31,903 nucleotides of DNA. Origin: Azonexus sp. (GTDB taxonomy: Bacteria; Pseudomonadota; Gammaproteobacteria; Burkholderiales; Rhodocyclaceae). How positions within the stretch are numbered: position 1 is the stretch's first letter; each line of letters begins with the position of its first letter. Where the stretch lies: assembly GCA_031274715.1 (NCBI GenBank), contig JAISPT010000035.1, positions 1 through 31,903 of the forward strand, in the 5' to 3' direction. The notes below the pieces were generated by a model. It saw nothing but the letters and a program-made list of their open reading frames with translations, was not told the origin of the DNA and ran no database searches. Below, piece after piece: positions 1 through 7,865 of the stretch. The position numbers and the translations under genes were made by a program.

Positions 1-22
1 AATTTCCGAAAGGGGGAAAACG

Positions 23-451
23 ATGAGCGGCGCGTTCACCAAGTCGATGGCGCGGAACATTTTCTACGGGGGGACGGTGTTCTTCTTCCTGTTGTTCCTG
101 GCGTTGTCATTCGATACCCATTCGCAACTGCCGAAGCGGGACATGCGGGCCAACATCACGCCGCAGATTGCCGAGGGCAAAAAACTGTGGGAAGTCAATA
201 ACTGCATCGGCTGCCACACCCTGATGGGCGAAGGCGCCTATTTCGCGCCGGAGCTGATGAACGTGGTCGTCCGCTATGGCGACGAAGGCACCAAGGCCTT
301 CATCCAGGCCCGTCCGAAGGAGGGCATCCCGGGGCGCCGCAGCATGCCGCAGTTCAACTTCACCGACGAGCAACTGGACGCCATCGTGGCTTTCCTGAAG
401 CACGTCAATTCGATCAACGCCGCCAACTGGCCGCCCAACGATCAGGGCTGA
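23..451 (+). CDS. norC: Nitric oxide reductase subunit C (cytochrome c)
   Basis: Membrane-anchored monohaem cytochrome c of cNor. It takes electrons from periplasmic donors and passes them to NorB for reduction of NO to N2O. The 142-residue protein has one N-terminal membrane segment (about residues 13-30) and then a periplasmic cytochrome domain. The haem-binding motif CIGCH is at 61-65 and the likely axial Met is in RRSMPQF (Met108). The length is normal for NorC. The ATG follows a purine-rich GAAAGGGGG ribosome site. norB starts 19 nt downstream, so the two are cotranscribed. The promoter lies before the window or in its first 22 bases and cannot be judged. Confidence 0.97.
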   Translation: MSGAFTKSMARNIFYGGTVFFFLLFLALSFDTHSQLPKRDMRANITPQIAEGKKLWEVNNCIGCHTLMGEGAYFAPELMNVVVRYGDEGTKAFIQARPKEGIPGRRSMPQFNFTDEQLDAIVAFLKHVNSINAANWPPNDQG

Positions 452-470
452 TCGAGAAGAGGAAAACGAC

Positions 471-1847
471 ATGCAATATCAATCGCAAGCGGTTGCAAAA
501 CCCTACTTCATTGCCGCCATCGGTCTTTTCGTCGGTCAGATCCTGTTCGGTCTGATCCTCGGCGCGCAATACGTGCTCGGTGACTTCCTGTTCCCCGAGA
601 TTCCCTTCAACGTCGCCCGCATGGTCCATACCAACCTGCTGATCGTCTGGCTCCTGTTCGGCTTCATGGGCGGTGCCTATTACATGATCCCGGAAGAAGC
701 CGAGACCGAACTGGCCAGCCCGAAGCTGGCGCTGGCCATGTTCTGGATCTTCCTGGTCGCCGGTGCCGCCACCATCGTCGGCTATCTGGCCGTGCCGTAT
801 GCCACCTTGGCTGAATTGACCGGCAACAACTTGGTCGAAACGATGGGCCGCGAGTTCTTGGAACAGCCGCTGCCAACCAAGGTCGGCATCGTCGTCGTCG
901 CCCTGGCCTTCCTGTTCAACATCACTTTGACAGTGCTGAAGGGCAAGAAAACGGCCATCGCCACGGTGCTGCTGATCGGCCTGTGGGGTCTGGCGGTGTT
1001 CTTCCTGTTCGCTTTCTACAATCCGGTCAACATCGTCATCGACAAGTTCTTCTGGTGGTGGACGGTGCACCTGTGGGTAGAAGGCGTCTGGGAACTGATC
1101 CTCGGCTCCTTCCTGGCCTTCGTGCTGATCAAGACGACCGGCGTCGACCGTGAGGTGATCGAGAAGTGGCTGTACGTGATCGTCACCCTGACCTTGATCA
1201 CCGGCATCATCGGTACGGGTCACCACTACTACTGGATCGGCACGCCGGAATACTGGCAGTGGTGGGGTTCCATCTTCTCCGCGCTGGAGCCGATTCCGTT
1301 CTTCGCCATGACCGTTTTTGCCTTCAACATGGTCAACCGTCGGCGCCGCGAGCATCCGAACAAGGTCGCCGTGCTGTGGGCACTGGGCACCGGCGTGATG
1401 GCTTTCCTCGGGGCGGGCGTGTGGGGCTTCCTGCACACCCTGGCGCCGGTGAACTTCTACACGCACGGCACGCAGATCACCGCCGCCCACGGCCACATGG
1501 CGTTCTACGGCGCCTATGTGATGGTCGTGCTGATGATGATCTCCTACGCCATGCCGATCCTGCGCGGCCGCGCTGCCAACAGCAATAAGTCGCAAGTGCT
1601 GGAAATGTGGTCGTTCTGGCTGATGACCGTGGCCATGACCTTCATCACATTGTTCCTGACCGCCGCCGGCATCCTGCAAGTGTGGCTGCAACGCGCCTCG
1701 GATGCTCCGCTGCCGTTCATGGTCGTGCAGGACAAGATCGCCCTGTTCTACTGGATGCGCGAGTGGACCGGCGTGGTCTTCCTGATCGGCCTGGTCCTCT
1801 ACATCCTCAGCTTCTTCGTCGGGGACAAGGAAGAAAAAGCCGCCTAA
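471..1847 (+). CDS. norB: Nitric oxide reductase subunit B (catalytic)
   Basis: Catalytic haem-copper-oxidase-family subunit that reduces 2 NO to N2O at a haem b3/non-haem iron centre in the cytoplasmic membrane. The 458-residue protein is almost entirely transmembrane. Visible metal ligands are His53, His200, the pair His251-His252 and the HGH at 340-342. Conserved glutamates lie in the IPEEAE and VEGVWE segments (about 75-79 and 204-208). It lacks the long N-terminal quinol-oxidase extension of qNor, so with norC upstream it is the cytochrome-dependent type. The ribosome site is GAGGAAAAC, 4 nt before the ATG. The gene is followed by a strong hairpin terminator. Confidence 0.98.
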   Translation: MQYQSQAVAKPYFIAAIGLFVGQILFGLILGAQYVLGDFLFPEIPFNVARMVHTNLLIVWLLFGFMGGAYYMIPEEAETELASPKLALAMFWIFLVAGAATIVGYLAVPYATLAELTGNNLVETMGREFLEQPLPTKVGIVVVALAFLFNITLTVLKGKKTAIATVLLIGLWGLAVFFLFAFYNPVNIVIDKFFWWWTVHLWVEGVWELILGSFLAFVLIKTTGVDREVIEKWLYVIVTLTLITGIIGTGHHYYWIGTPEYWQWWGSIFSALEPIPFFAMTVFAFNMVNRRRREHPNKVAVLWALGTGVMAFLGAGVWGFLHTLAPVNFYTHGTQITAAHGHMAFYGAYVMVVLMMISYAMPILRGRAANSNKSQVLEMWSFWLMTVAMTFITLFLTAAGILQVWLQRASDAPLPFMVVQDKIALFYWMREWTGVVFLIGLVLYILSFFVGDKEEKAA

Positions 1848-1871
1848 GCCCACTTCCTCCCGCTAGCAGCG

Positions 1872-1903
1872 AAAGCGCGAATCGTCCGATTCGCGCTTTT
1901 TTT
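1872..1903 (+). terminator. Rho-independent terminator after norCB
   Basis: A perfect 13-bp stem (1872-1884 with 1887-1899) with a 2-nt nominal loop runs into a T tract ending at 1903. It lies 24 nt after the norB stop codon. The opposite side lacks a long T run, so it mainly serves the plus strand, although the convergent DUF302 gene ends close by. Confidence 0.9.
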
Positions 1904-1914
1904 ATGGCCGGCGC

Positions 1915-2298
1915 TCAACGCGCCTCGTCGATCACCTGCCGCAGTTTTTCCTCGAACTCGCCGGCCAGCCGCGCCACCTCCGGCCATGCCGACAGCGCAG
2001 CCAACAAGGTCGACGGCCGCAGCAGGCCGAGCCACGTCGCCCCATCCTCGGTAAACACGGCAATCCGCCACGGCAACGCCAAGCCCAGGCGCATGTCGCA
2101 GGCCAGCAGACTGGCGCTCAAGCGCGGACTAGCGATATCGAAAATGCGTAATTCCTCGTCGCATTCCAACCCGCGGCGGCGCAGCATCTCGCCGTGGTCA
2201 TGCACCTGTTGCAGCGACAGGCCGAGGCGCAACACGACCTCTTCCAGATCGACAGCGACCTCATAGCACGACTTGTCACTTTCGACGGTGTAGATCAT
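1915..2298 (-). CDS. DUF302 family protein
   Basis: Protein of 127 residues resembling the DUF302 family, small soluble domains of unknown function often found near redox or sulfur genes. Family-like features are the HDHGEML segment (about 33-39), DEELRIFDIASP in the middle, and the hydrophobic LPWRIAVF strand followed by a TWLGLLRP motif. No signal peptide or membrane segment is seen. The start is supported by a GGAAAGAGAGGGGAG ribosome site directly before the ATG. It lies 39 nt downstream of the flavin-reductase-like gene on the same strand, so the two probably form an operon running antisense to the flanking nor genes. The function is unknown. Confidence 0.8.
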   Translation of the reverse strand: MIYTVESDKSCYEVAVDLEEVVLRLGLSLQQVHDHGEMLRRRGLECDEELRIFDIASPRLSASLLACDMRLGLALPWRIAVFTEDGATWLGLLRPSTLLAALSAWPEVARLAGEFEEKLRQVIDEAR

Positions 2299-2337
2299 CT
2301 CCCCTCTCTTTCCTGGTCAGACAGCGCGGCAAGGGGT

Positions 2338-2922
2338 TCAAACCCCAGCCGGAAGTTTTTCCGCCATCGCTTCCCGTCGATCAAGCTTGCGGCCGTCGAC
2401 GATGAAACTGCCATCACCTACCGCATGCACCGTGCGCCGTTCCCGGCGCGCGTCATCGACATAGGCGGCGACAGCATCGAGCACCACGATATTGTGCTGG
2501 TCGATGATGTCGACGACCGTGCATTCGATATTGGCTAGGCACTCCCGGATCAGCGGCGCCTTGACGAAATTGCCCGGTATCGGCGTCAGCCCGAAACGGG
2601 CGAACTTGTCCGTATCGGCACCGGAGCAGGTCCCGATCCCAAGCACCCGGTCGAGGAGATCGACAGTGGGTATGGCAATGACGCATTCCTCTGTCTGGCG
2701 CAGCGCCGCGAAGGAGTGGTTCCAGGCCCCGGTGGCGATGGCCAGTCGCGGCGAGAAATCCAGCACCATGGTCCAGGAGATGGTCATGATGCTGTTTTTC
2801 CCACCAGCGCACGTCGTCACCAGAACGACCGGCCCTGGTTCGATCAGGGTAAAGATTTTGCTCAATTCGAGCTGGCGGATGGCTGGCGGCAGCATGGTAC
2901 GGATTCCAGAATCTCGCTGCAT
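2338..2922 (-). CDS. Flavin reductase-like, FMN-binding protein
   Basis: Protein of up to 194 residues of the flavin reductase-like (FMN-binding split-barrel) family. The N-terminal part has the typical PGPVVLVTTC then NSIMTISWTM pattern, followed by SPRLAIATG, the flavin-contact region of these proteins. ECVIAIP and the later KAPLIRECLANIEC stretch also fit. Such proteins bind FMN and reduce flavins or act as small oxidoreductases; the substrate here cannot be inferred. The start is uncertain: an internal ATG at 2895 has a GGAA sequence upstream and may be the true start, giving 185 residues. It is probably cotranscribed with the DUF302 gene and diverges from norE. Confidence 0.82.
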   Translation of the reverse strand: MQRDSGIRTMLPPAIRQLELSKIFTLIEPGPVVLVTTCAGGKNSIMTISWTMVLDFSPRLAIATGAWNHSFAALRQTEECVIAIPTVDLLDRVLGIGTCSGADTDKFARFGLTPIPGNFVKAPLIRECLANIECTVVDIIDQHNIVVLDAVAAYVDDARRERRTVHAVGDGSFIVDGRKLDRREAMAEKLPAGV

Positions 2923-3009
2923 ATTGCCCGAGTCGGCCGCCGGCAGGCAATGGCTATTCCCCCAACGGCGACTCCCGCGGTCGCGGGCAGCCCAGCTTCA
3001 TCCGGCTTC

Positions 3010-3023
3010 TTAGGGCATATCAA
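3010..3023. promoter_or_regulatory. Possible FNR/NNR-type half site before norE
   Basis: The 14 bases TTAGGGCATATCAA have one perfect half (ATCAA) of the TTGAT-N4-ATCAA box read by FNR/Dnr regulators. The other half matches only at TT. The site sits 36 nt before norE in the divergent interval with the flavin-reductase-like gene. It is weak evidence, offered because norEFQD must be NO- or anoxia-controlled and a Crp/Fnr gene lies in the same cluster. Confidence 0.25.
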
Positions 3024-3058
3024 GTTCGTGCCCGTACAGCGTCGCTATCATCGCCATC

Positions 3059-3646
3059 ATGACCGAATCGACGACCGCTCCCGCCCTGGACCACCCGCAC
3101 CTACCCGGCGACCTGGCGATCTGGGTCTTCATCCTGGCCGAGATGCTGGTCTTCGCGGTGTTCTTCGCTGCCTACGCCTTCGCCCGGGCGCACGACCCGG
3201 AATTGTTCAACCTGTACCAGCAGACGCTGAATCGCAACGCCGGCGCGATCAACACGCTGCTGCTGGTGACCGGCTCGTGGTTCGTGGTGCTGGCCGTGCA
3301 GGCGGCGCATCGCGACGACCAGGCGGCGGTGCCGCGCCATATCGCGCTCGGCATGTTGTGCGGCGCCGGTTTCCTTGTCGTCAAGGTATTCGAGTACGCC
3401 GCCAAGTTTGGCGCTGGCATTTCGCTGTCGACCAACACTTTCTACATGTTCTACATTTCGCTGACCTTCTTCCACTTCATGCACGTAATCCTCGGCATGG
3501 TGATTCTGGCAGTGATCTGGACGCAGGCCCGCAAGGGTGCCTACGGACGCGACAACTGCAACGGCCTGGAAAGCGGCGCCGCCTACTGGCATATGGTCGA
3601 TCTGCTGTGGATCATCCTGTTCCCCCTCGTCTATGTGATGCGCTGA
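3059..3646 (+). CDS. norE: NorE, cytochrome c oxidase subunit III-like protein
   Basis: Integral membrane protein of 195 residues, homologous to cytochrome oxidase subunit III and with five predicted membrane segments. It is an accessory protein of nitric oxide reductase, thought to support assembly or full activity of NorCB and not catalysis itself. Subunit-III-like signatures include GDLAIWVFILAEM near the N-terminus, LLLVTGSWFV in the middle, TFFHFMHVILGM and the C-terminal YWHMVDLLWIILFP. No clear ribosome site precedes the ATG; this is the first Met of the frame, and the following conserved PGDLAIW segment supports it. norF begins 2 nt after the stop, so translation is coupled. Confidence 0.92.
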   Translation: MTESTTAPALDHPHLPGDLAIWVFILAEMLVFAVFFAAYAFARAHDPELFNLYQQTLNRNAGAINTLLLVTGSWFVVLAVQAAHRDDQAAVPRHIALGMLCGAGFLVVKVFEYAAKFGAGISLSTNTFYMFYISLTFFHFMHVILGMVILAVIWTQARKGAYGRDNCNGLESGAAYWHMVDLLWIILFPLVYVMR

Positions 3647-3648
3647 TA

Positions 3649-3915
3649 ATGAACGCCCTGAAAAATCCTGCCCACCGCGCCTGGCTGGTGCTCGTCGTCG
3701 CCACCGGCATCACCTGGTATCTCGGCGAGGTCGGCGCCGCTGGCACCGCCGCCATCGTCGCCATGCTGGTCATCGCCTTCATCAAGGGCCGACTGGTGAT
3801 TCTCGATTTCATGGAATTGCGGGGCGCGCCGTGGTTCTGGCGCATCCTGCTCGAAGGCTGGCTGATCGTCGTCGGCGGCCTGATCCTGCTCGCTTACTGG
3901 GTATCCCTCAAATGA
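3649..3915 (+). CDS. norF: NorF, small subunit IV-like membrane protein
   Basis: Protein of 88 residues with three hydrophobic segments (about 11-27, 31-46 and 69-85), of the prokaryotic cytochrome c oxidase subunit IV type called NorF in denitrifiers. The RLVILDFMELRGAP stretch between segments 2 and 3 is characteristic. It probably works with NorE in the membrane during NorCB maturation. The ATG lies 2 nt after the norE stop and the stop codon overlaps the norQ start (ATGA). It therefore sits in a translationally coupled run, and the tiny size agrees with the family. Confidence 0.88.
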   Translation: MNALKNPAHRAWLVLVVATGITWYLGEVGAAGTAAIVAMLVIAFIKGRLVILDFMELRGAPWFWRILLEGWLIVVGGLILLAYWVSLK

Positions 3916-4694
3916 CCGATCTGCCCTTCTACGAAGCTTCCGGCAACGAAATCGCGCTGTTCGAGCACGCCTACCGCGAACGCCTACCGTTGCTGATCAA
4001 GGGGCCAACCGGTTGCGGCAAGACGCGCTTCGTCTCGCACATGGCAGCGCGGCTGAAGCTGCCGCTGTATACGGTGGCCTGCCACGACGACCTAACCGCC
4101 GCCGACCTGGTCGGCCGCCACCTGATTTCCGACCAGGGCACTTGGTGGTGCGACGGCCCGCTGACCCGCGCCGTGCGCGGCGGCGGCATCTGCTATCTCG
4201 ACGAGGTGGTCGAGGCACGCAAGGACACCACGGTGGTACTGCATCCCCTGGCCGACGACCGCCGCATCCTGCCCATCGACCGCACCGGCGAAACGCTGGA
4301 AGCGCCGGATAATTTCATGCTGGTCGTCTCCTACAACCCCGGCTACCAAAACCTGATGAAGGGCCTGAAGCCGTCGACCCGCCAACGCTTCGTCTCGATG
4401 CGCTTCGATTTTCCGACGGCCGAGCGAGAAATCTCGATCCTGATCGGCGAAACCGGCTGCGATACCGATCTGGCCAAGCGCCTGGTCGGCATCGCCAAAG
4501 CTTTCCGCGCACTCAAGGACCGCGATCTGGAGGAAGTCGCCAGTACCCGTCTGCTGGTCTACGCCGCTAGCCTGATCCAGGCTGGCCTCGATGTTTCTGC
4601 CGCCTGCCGCGCCGCCCTGGTCGAAAGCCTGACCGACGAGGAGGAAACGGCGGCAGCGCTGATGGAGATCGTCAATGCCACGTTCGGACGATAA
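3912..4694 (+). CDS. norQ: NorQ, MoxR-type AAA+ ATPase
   Basis: Cytoplasmic AAA+ ATPase (260 residues) of the MoxR/CbbQ/NorQ type, which with the vWA protein NorD inserts the non-haem iron or otherwise activates NorCB. Walker A is GPTGCGKT (31-38). Walker B is CYLDEV (94-99). Later come an SYNPGYQN sensor-like segment and the KPSTRQRF arginine region. The ATG overlaps the norF stop by one base pattern (ATGA), which fixes the start. The 3' end overlaps the next gene by 20 nt. NorQ is normally beside norD; here one extra gene separates them. Confidence 0.96.
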   Translation: MTDLPFYEASGNEIALFEHAYRERLPLLIKGPTGCGKTRFVSHMAARLKLPLYTVACHDDLTAADLVGRHLISDQGTWWCDGPLTRAVRGGGICYLDEVVEARKDTTVVLHPLADDRRILPIDRTGETLEAPDNFMLVVSYNPGYQNLMKGLKPSTRQRFVSMRFDFPTAEREISILIGETGCDTDLAKRLVGIAKAFRALKDRDLEEVASTRLLVYAASLIQAGLDVSAACRAALVESLTDEEETAAALMEIVNATFGR

Positions 4695-5082
4695 TTTCGG
4701 CCTCGTCACAGAACAGGCCGGCCAGAGGCTCGCCGTCCTGGCCGAAGCGCTGTTCCTGATCAACCTGCTGCTACTGCCGGGAATCGCCTTCGCCATTCTC
4801 GCCGGACTGTGGTTCAAACACCGCCACAGCGCTCCGCCGCTGGCTCGCCAGCATCTCTACCAGGCAACCCTGGTCAGCCTGTGGGGCGGCTTGCTGATCG
4901 TTGTGCTCGGCGGCCTGATCCTCCTCGCCGGTGGCCTCGACGAAGGGTGGACCTGGGTGGTGCTGATTCTCTACTTCACCTGCATCCACTCGACCCTGAT
5001 CCTGTTCGGCGTGGTTGCGTTGACCAAGGCCATGAGCGGCCAGCGCTGGCGCTTCCCGCTGATCGGCCCGCGCCTGGAATGA
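4675..5082 (+). CDS. Uncharacterised membrane protein between norQ and norD
   Basis: Protein of 135 residues with about three to four hydrophobic segments (roughly 20-45, 63-86 and 92-118), a short charged N-terminus and a positively charged C-terminal tail (QRWRFPLIGPRLE). It is not recognised with confidence as a named family. It overlaps the end of norQ by 20 nt, has its own GGAG site 7 nt before the ATG, and is followed 97 nt later by norD. It is therefore translated as part of the nor maturation operon. By position it may be a membrane anchor or partner for the NorQD machinery; that is inference only. Confidence 0.8.
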   Translation: MPRSDDNFGLVTEQAGQRLAVLAEALFLINLLLLPGIAFAILAGLWFKHRHSAPPLARQHLYQATLVSLWGGLLIVVLGGLILLAGGLDEGWTWVVLILYFTCIHSTLILFGVVALTKAMSGQRWRFPLIGPRLE

Positions 5083-5179
5083 AAAACCTACCGACTCACA
5101 GCAGCCGGATCATCCGCCCCAGCAATGGCGAGACTGACCATTGCGCAGGCTCCAGGAGTACCGGGACGAAAACCTAATC

Positions 5180-7021
5180 ATGGAAGAATTCGTCGGCAAG
5201 CTCTGGCACAACTGGGTTACCAAGGCGGCCGGCGGCCATTACCCGGCCGCTGCGGTCAAGCTGGCCGAGGTCGAAAAGACCGCTGGCATCCTGTTCCGCG
5301 CCTTCGGTGGCGACCCCGGCCTGAAGATCGGCGCCGCCACGGCCGCAGCACACGGCGCACGGCGCCGCTGGCTGCAACGCCTAGCCGGCAGCAACGAGAA
5401 ACAGGCGCTGGCCCGGCGCGATGCGGAAACCCTACGCCTGCCGCCGGAAATCGCCGCCTTCCCCGATGCCGCGCTGAACCGCGATCTCTACCTGTGGCTG
5501 GCCGCCCAGGCGGCCAGCGACGTAGCGCCGCGGCAACCGTGGTTCATCCGCAACCAGCGGGCCAGCGCCGCCGCGCTGGCCCGCTTCCCCGGCCTAGCGC
5601 CACGCTACCAGCGTCTGGTCACCGCCCATCTGGCCGCCCGCCTCGCCCCGGAACAACTACAGCCCGATGAGGCGGCGCAAGAAGCCGCGATCCGCCAAGC
5701 GCTGCTCCAGCCCGGTTCGGCCGAGGGACTGCCACCGCTGTTTTCGCGTAAATCACGCCCGCCGCAACCGGTGTTGCTGTGGCTGATCGCCGCCGAGGAA
5801 AATCTGGCCGCCGGCCAGGTTGCCGATCCCGACGCCGACTTGCCGCCGGAAGGTGGCGCCCGCGTCGAGGCGGCGCCGGACGCGCACAAGGCCGAACAGG
5901 TCGAGGCGCCGGACAACAAAAATCCGACCCTGGTTATGTTCCGTGCCGAAAGCGTGCCGACCTGGGCGGAATACGTGCGCGTCAATCGCGCCTACGACGA
6001 TGACGACGATCCGAATGCGCGCAACACCGCCCGCGATCTCGACAAGCTGTCGCTGACCCGCGATGGCGAAACCGCCGTCTCGCGCGTCCGCTTCGATCTC
6101 GACCTGCCCTCGGCGGCCGAGGATGACACGCCGATCGGCCCCGGTATCGCCCTGCCCGAGTGGGACTACCGCCAGGGCCTGCTGCGCGAACGCCACTGCC
6201 GGGTGCAGCCGATGATCACCCGCGATGCCGGGCAGCAGCCCTTGCCACCGGAACTGATCGCCACCGCCAAGAAACTGCGCGGCCAGTTCGCCGCGCTGGC
6301 GCCGCAGCGGCGCTGGCTGAAAGCGCAACCGGATGGTGCCGAACTCGACGTCGATGCCTGCGTGCGCAACCATGCCGACCGCGCCTGCGGCCACACACCG
6401 GAAACCGGCGGCTATCTGGCCCAGGCGCGCTGCGAGCGCGATTTGGCCTGTCTGCTGCTGGCCGACCTGTCGATGTCGACCGACGCCTGGATTTCCGACA
6501 CCCATCGCATCGTCGATGTGATCCGCGATTCGCTGCTGCTGTTTTCCGAAGCCTTGACCGCTACCGGCGACCGCTTCGGCATCTACGGCTTCTCCTCGCT
6601 GCGCCGGCAGAACATCCGTTTCCATCTGCTCAAGGATTTCGCTGGCGCCTACGATGCCGCCGCCCGCGCCCGTATCATCGCCATCAAACCCGGCTTCTAT
6701 ACCCGCATGGGCGCCGCCATCCGCCAGTCGGCCAGCATTCTCGGCGAACAGCCGGCGGCCCGGCGGCTGTTGCTGATCCTGACCGACGGCAAACCGAACG
6801 ACCTCGATCTCTACGACTCGCGCTACGGCATCGAAGACACCCGGATGGCGGTACACGAAGCGCGGCGCCTCGGCCTGACCCCCTTCTGCGTCACCATCGA
6901 CCGCGAAGCCGGCGCCTACCTGCCATGGCTATTCGGCCCGGCCGGCTTCTGCGTCATCCGCAAGCCGGAAGAACTGCCACACCGCCTGCCCTTGCTCTAC
7001 GCCCAATTAACAAGAGATTAA
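5180..7021 (+). CDS. norD: NorD, von Willebrand factor A domain protein
   Basis: Protein of 613 residues that partners the AAA+ ATPase NorQ in activation of nitric oxide reductase. The first 420 residues are a helical, variable region with an acidic stretch in the middle (DDDDDP near 275). The C-terminal vWA domain carries the metal-ion site DLSMS (429-433) and the later LILTDGKPND (about 533-541). The ATG at 5180 was chosen because MEEFVGKLW is the usual NorD N-terminus. An in-frame TTG at 5141 would add 13 residues that do not fit the family. Ribosome spacing is poor at both. It is the last gene of norEFQ-x-D. Confidence 0.93.
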   Translation: MEEFVGKLWHNWVTKAAGGHYPAAAVKLAEVEKTAGILFRAFGGDPGLKIGAATAAAHGARRRWLQRLAGSNEKQALARRDAETLRLPPEIAAFPDAALNRDLYLWLAAQAASDVAPRQPWFIRNQRASAAALARFPGLAPRYQRLVTAHLAARLAPEQLQPDEAAQEAAIRQALLQPGSAEGLPPLFSRKSRPPQPVLLWLIAAEENLAAGQVADPDADLPPEGGARVEAAPDAHKAEQVEAPDNKNPTLVMFRAESVPTWAEYVRVNRAYDDDDDPNARNTARDLDKLSLTRDGETAVSRVRFDLDLPSAAEDDTPIGPGIALPEWDYRQGLLRERHCRVQPMITRDAGQQPLPPELIATAKKLRGQFAALAPQRRWLKAQPDGAELDVDACVRNHADRACGHTPETGGYLAQARCERDLACLLLADLSMSTDAWISDTHRIVDVIRDSLLLFSEALTATGDRFGIYGFSSLRRQNIRFHLLKDFAGAYDAAARARIIAIKPGFYTRMGAAIRQSASILGEQPAARRLLLILTDGKPNDLDLYDSRYGIEDTRMAVHEARRLGLTPFCVTIDREAGAYLPWLFGPAGFCVIRKPEELPHRLPLLYAQLTRD

Positions 7022-7061
7022 TCCGATTAGTCTATTGCTGGAGAACTAGGCCGATGGGAGC

Positions 7062-7796
7062 ATGAGAACGTTTCCATCTGACCACGAATTCATGCAGTCT
7101 CACCCCCCCATCAATATCGAAGCCCTGCTCACCCATGTGCCGCTGTTCAACGGCCTGGCGCCCGATGAAATCGGCCGGATCGCCAAAGCCACGCGGGAAA
7201 TCTACGCCGGCAAGGGCGACATCCTGTTCCATAAGGGCGACCCCTGCAACGGCTTCCACCTGCTGGTCTACGGCCAGATCAAGCTGGCCTTCACCTCGGC
7301 CCAGGGTTCCGAGAAAGTGGTCCAGATTCTCGGCCAAGGCCAGAGCTTCGGCGAAGCGCTGATGCTGATGGACAAGCCCTACATCGTCTTTGCCCAGGCG
7401 CTGACCGACTCGCTGCTACTGCATGTGTCGAAGGTGGCGATCTTCGAGGAATTGCAACGCGACCACAAACTGTGCCGCAGGATGCTGGCCGGCATGGCCA
7501 TGCGCCTGCACGAGTTGATGAGCGACGTCGAATCCTACTCGCTGCACTCCGGCAAACAGCGCATCATCGGCTACCTGCTGCGCGAATTGCCCGACGAGAC
7601 ATCCGATGGTACCGGCGGCACCAACGTCACCATCACCCTGACAACCAACAAGGGCATCATCGCTTCGCGCTTGAACCTGACCCAGGAACATTTCTCGCGC
7701 ATCCTGCACGAACTGATCGACCTCGACCTGATCGTCGTCGAAGGGCGCAAAATCCACATCCCGTCAGTGGCCCGGCTGCGTCTGCACGAAGGCTGA
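7062..7796 (+). CDS. Crp/Fnr-family regulator, Dnr/NnrR-like
   Basis: Transcription factor of up to 244 residues. It has an N-terminal cyclic-nucleotide-type sensor domain (about 24-140), a dimerisation helix and a C-terminal winged helix (about 165-240). The recognition helix reads QEHFSRIL and keeps the E-x-x-S-R pattern (Glu209, Ser212, Arg213) that in FNR reads TTGAT half sites. The N-terminal cysteine cluster that binds the FNR 4Fe-4S centre is missing, so it is unlikely to sense oxygen directly. Placement after norD suggests an NO-responsive Dnr/NnrR-type activator of the nor genes. The start is ambiguous: the ATG at 7092 (MQSHPPIN) is an alternative. Confidence 0.88.
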   Translation: MRTFPSDHEFMQSHPPINIEALLTHVPLFNGLAPDEIGRIAKATREIYAGKGDILFHKGDPCNGFHLLVYGQIKLAFTSAQGSEKVVQILGQGQSFGEALMLMDKPYIVFAQALTDSLLLHVSKVAIFEELQRDHKLCRRMLAGMAMRLHELMSDVESYSLHSGKQRIIGYLLRELPDETSDGTGGTNVTITLTTNKGIIASRLNLTQEHFSRILHELIDLDLIVVEGRKIHIPSVARLRLHEG

Positions 7797-7817
7797 GCGG
7801 CACCGACACGGTCAACG

Positions 7818-7845
7818 AAAAAAAGGCGGGGAAATCCCCGCCCTT
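7818..7845 (-). terminator. Terminator of the RTX adhesin gene
   Basis: An 8-bp GC-rich stem (7825-7832 with 7835-7842) lies 20-odd bases after the adhesin stop codon. On the minus strand it is followed by seven T residues (7824 down to 7818). The orientation of the T tract assigns it to the adhesin gene and not to the convergent regulator gene. Confidence 0.85.
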
Positions 7846-7865
7846 GGGCATGACGCAGTCCGCGC

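Noticed and set aside
414..1853. Long minus-strand open frame antisense to norB
   Set aside because: Its product is low-complexity (His, Asp and Gln rich) and exactly mirrors norB, whose protein is fully conserved. It is a codon-bias artefact of GC-rich DNA.
5141..5179. Extended NorD start at TTG 5141
   Set aside because: The added residues do not fit the family; the conserved N-terminus begins at the ATG at 5180.
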